From Pseudomonadota bacterium (GTDB lineage: Bacteria > Myxococcota > Polyangia > Polyangiales > Polyangiaceae), in assembly GCA_023419055.1 (NCBI GenBank), contig JAEZYO010000647.1, positions 1 to 7,198 of the forward strand: a stretch of DNA of 7,198 nucleotides, given 5' to 3'. Below, piece after piece: positions 5,470-7,198 of this stretch. Numbering within the stretch: the first letter of the stretch is position 1; every line of letters begins with the position of its first letter. Under the pieces are notes generated by a model that saw only the letters and a list, made by a program, of their open reading frames with translations, was not told the DNA's origin and searched no databases. The translations under genes and the position numbers were made by a program.

Positions 5470-5766
5470 ATGGCAACCAAGATCCGACCGTTGCAGGACC
5501 GCGTCATCGTCAAGCGCGTCAAAGAAGAAGAGAAGACCAAGGGCGGCATCATCATCCCGGACTCGGCCAAGGAGAAGCCGATCGAGGGTGAAGTGATTGC
5601 CGTGGGCAACGGCAAGGTCGGCGACGACGGCAAGCTCCGTACGCCCGACGTCAAGGCCGGCGATCGCATCCTCTTCGGCAAGTACAGCGGCACCGAGGTG
5701 AAGCTGGACGGCGAGGAGCACCTGATTTTGCGCGAGGACGACATCCTCGGCGTCATCGAGAAGTGA
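5470..5766 (+). CDS. groES: Co-chaperonin GroES (Cpn10)
   Basis: The product is 98 residues, the usual GroES length, and begins [12 protein letters not shown] as in typical members. Residues about 20-35 form the mobile loop, with GGIIIP (25-30) as the hydrophobic tripeptide region that binds Gro[12 protein letters not shown] (40-49) and [19 protein letters not shown] (60-78) are the conserved barrel strands, the turn GDDGK lies at the roof, and the end is [12 protein letters not shown]. Seven copies cap the GroEL ring in the cytoplasm and close the folding chamber. The gene is first in the groESL operon, behind the CIRCE-controlled promoter, and groEL follows after 30 bp. Nothing unusual is seen in the protein. 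Confidence 0.99.
   Translation: MATKIRPLQDRVIVKRVKEEEKTKGGIIIPDSAKEKPIEGEVIAVGNGKVGDDGKLRTPDVKAGDRILFGKYSGTEVKLDGEEHLILREDDILGVIEK

Positions 5767-7198
<1,432 letters not shown>

Overview
The window is a GC-rich bacterial chromosome segment with tightly packed genes and strongly G/C-biased third codon positions. It carries eight protein-coding genes, two of them cut by the window edges. The style suggests a myxobacterium or a related Myxococcota/deltaproteobacterial lineage: GC-rich codons, a poorly conserved Asp/Gly-rich protein at the left edge, a WbuC-type cupin, and a pair of conserved hypothetical proteins that I remember, without verification, from myxobacterial genomes. This is inference; no rRNA or other strong taxonomic marker is present.

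Left part (1-2457): the 3' end of an unrecognised, probably beta-rich protein on the + strand is followed by a 150-bp GC-rich gap with small hairpins. Next comes a WbuC-family cupin gene (+). It converges on a four-helix membrane protein of the bestrophin-like/DUF4239 type (-), and the stop codons flank a perfect 12-bp palindrome. The true start of the membrane protein is uncertain, because the first ~60 codons of its open frame look non-coding.

Middle part (2458-5065): a glutathione S-transferase gene and a RimJ/RimL-type GNAT acetyltransferase gene lie 14 bp apart on the + strand and probably form an operon. They converge, with a 15-bp gap, on a two-gene minus-strand unit coding for two proteins of unknown function. 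The upstream gene's TGA overlaps a TTG start for the downstream gene (TTGA), a typical translational-coupling arrangement with its own GGTGGAG ribosome binding site.

Right part (5066-7198): a 404-bp divergent intergenic region leads into groES and groEL, the second running off the end. It holds a TTGACA -35 promoter and a near-consensus CIRCE inverted repeat (HrcA operator) where transcription should start, followed by a leader of about 170 nt with two further inverted repeats. The chaperonin operon is therefore predicted to be repressed by HrcA and induced by heat or misfolded protein.

No mobile element, CRISPR array, tRNA or rRNA was seen. The least explained items are the translationally coupled hypothetical pair divergent from groESL and the structured groES leader.
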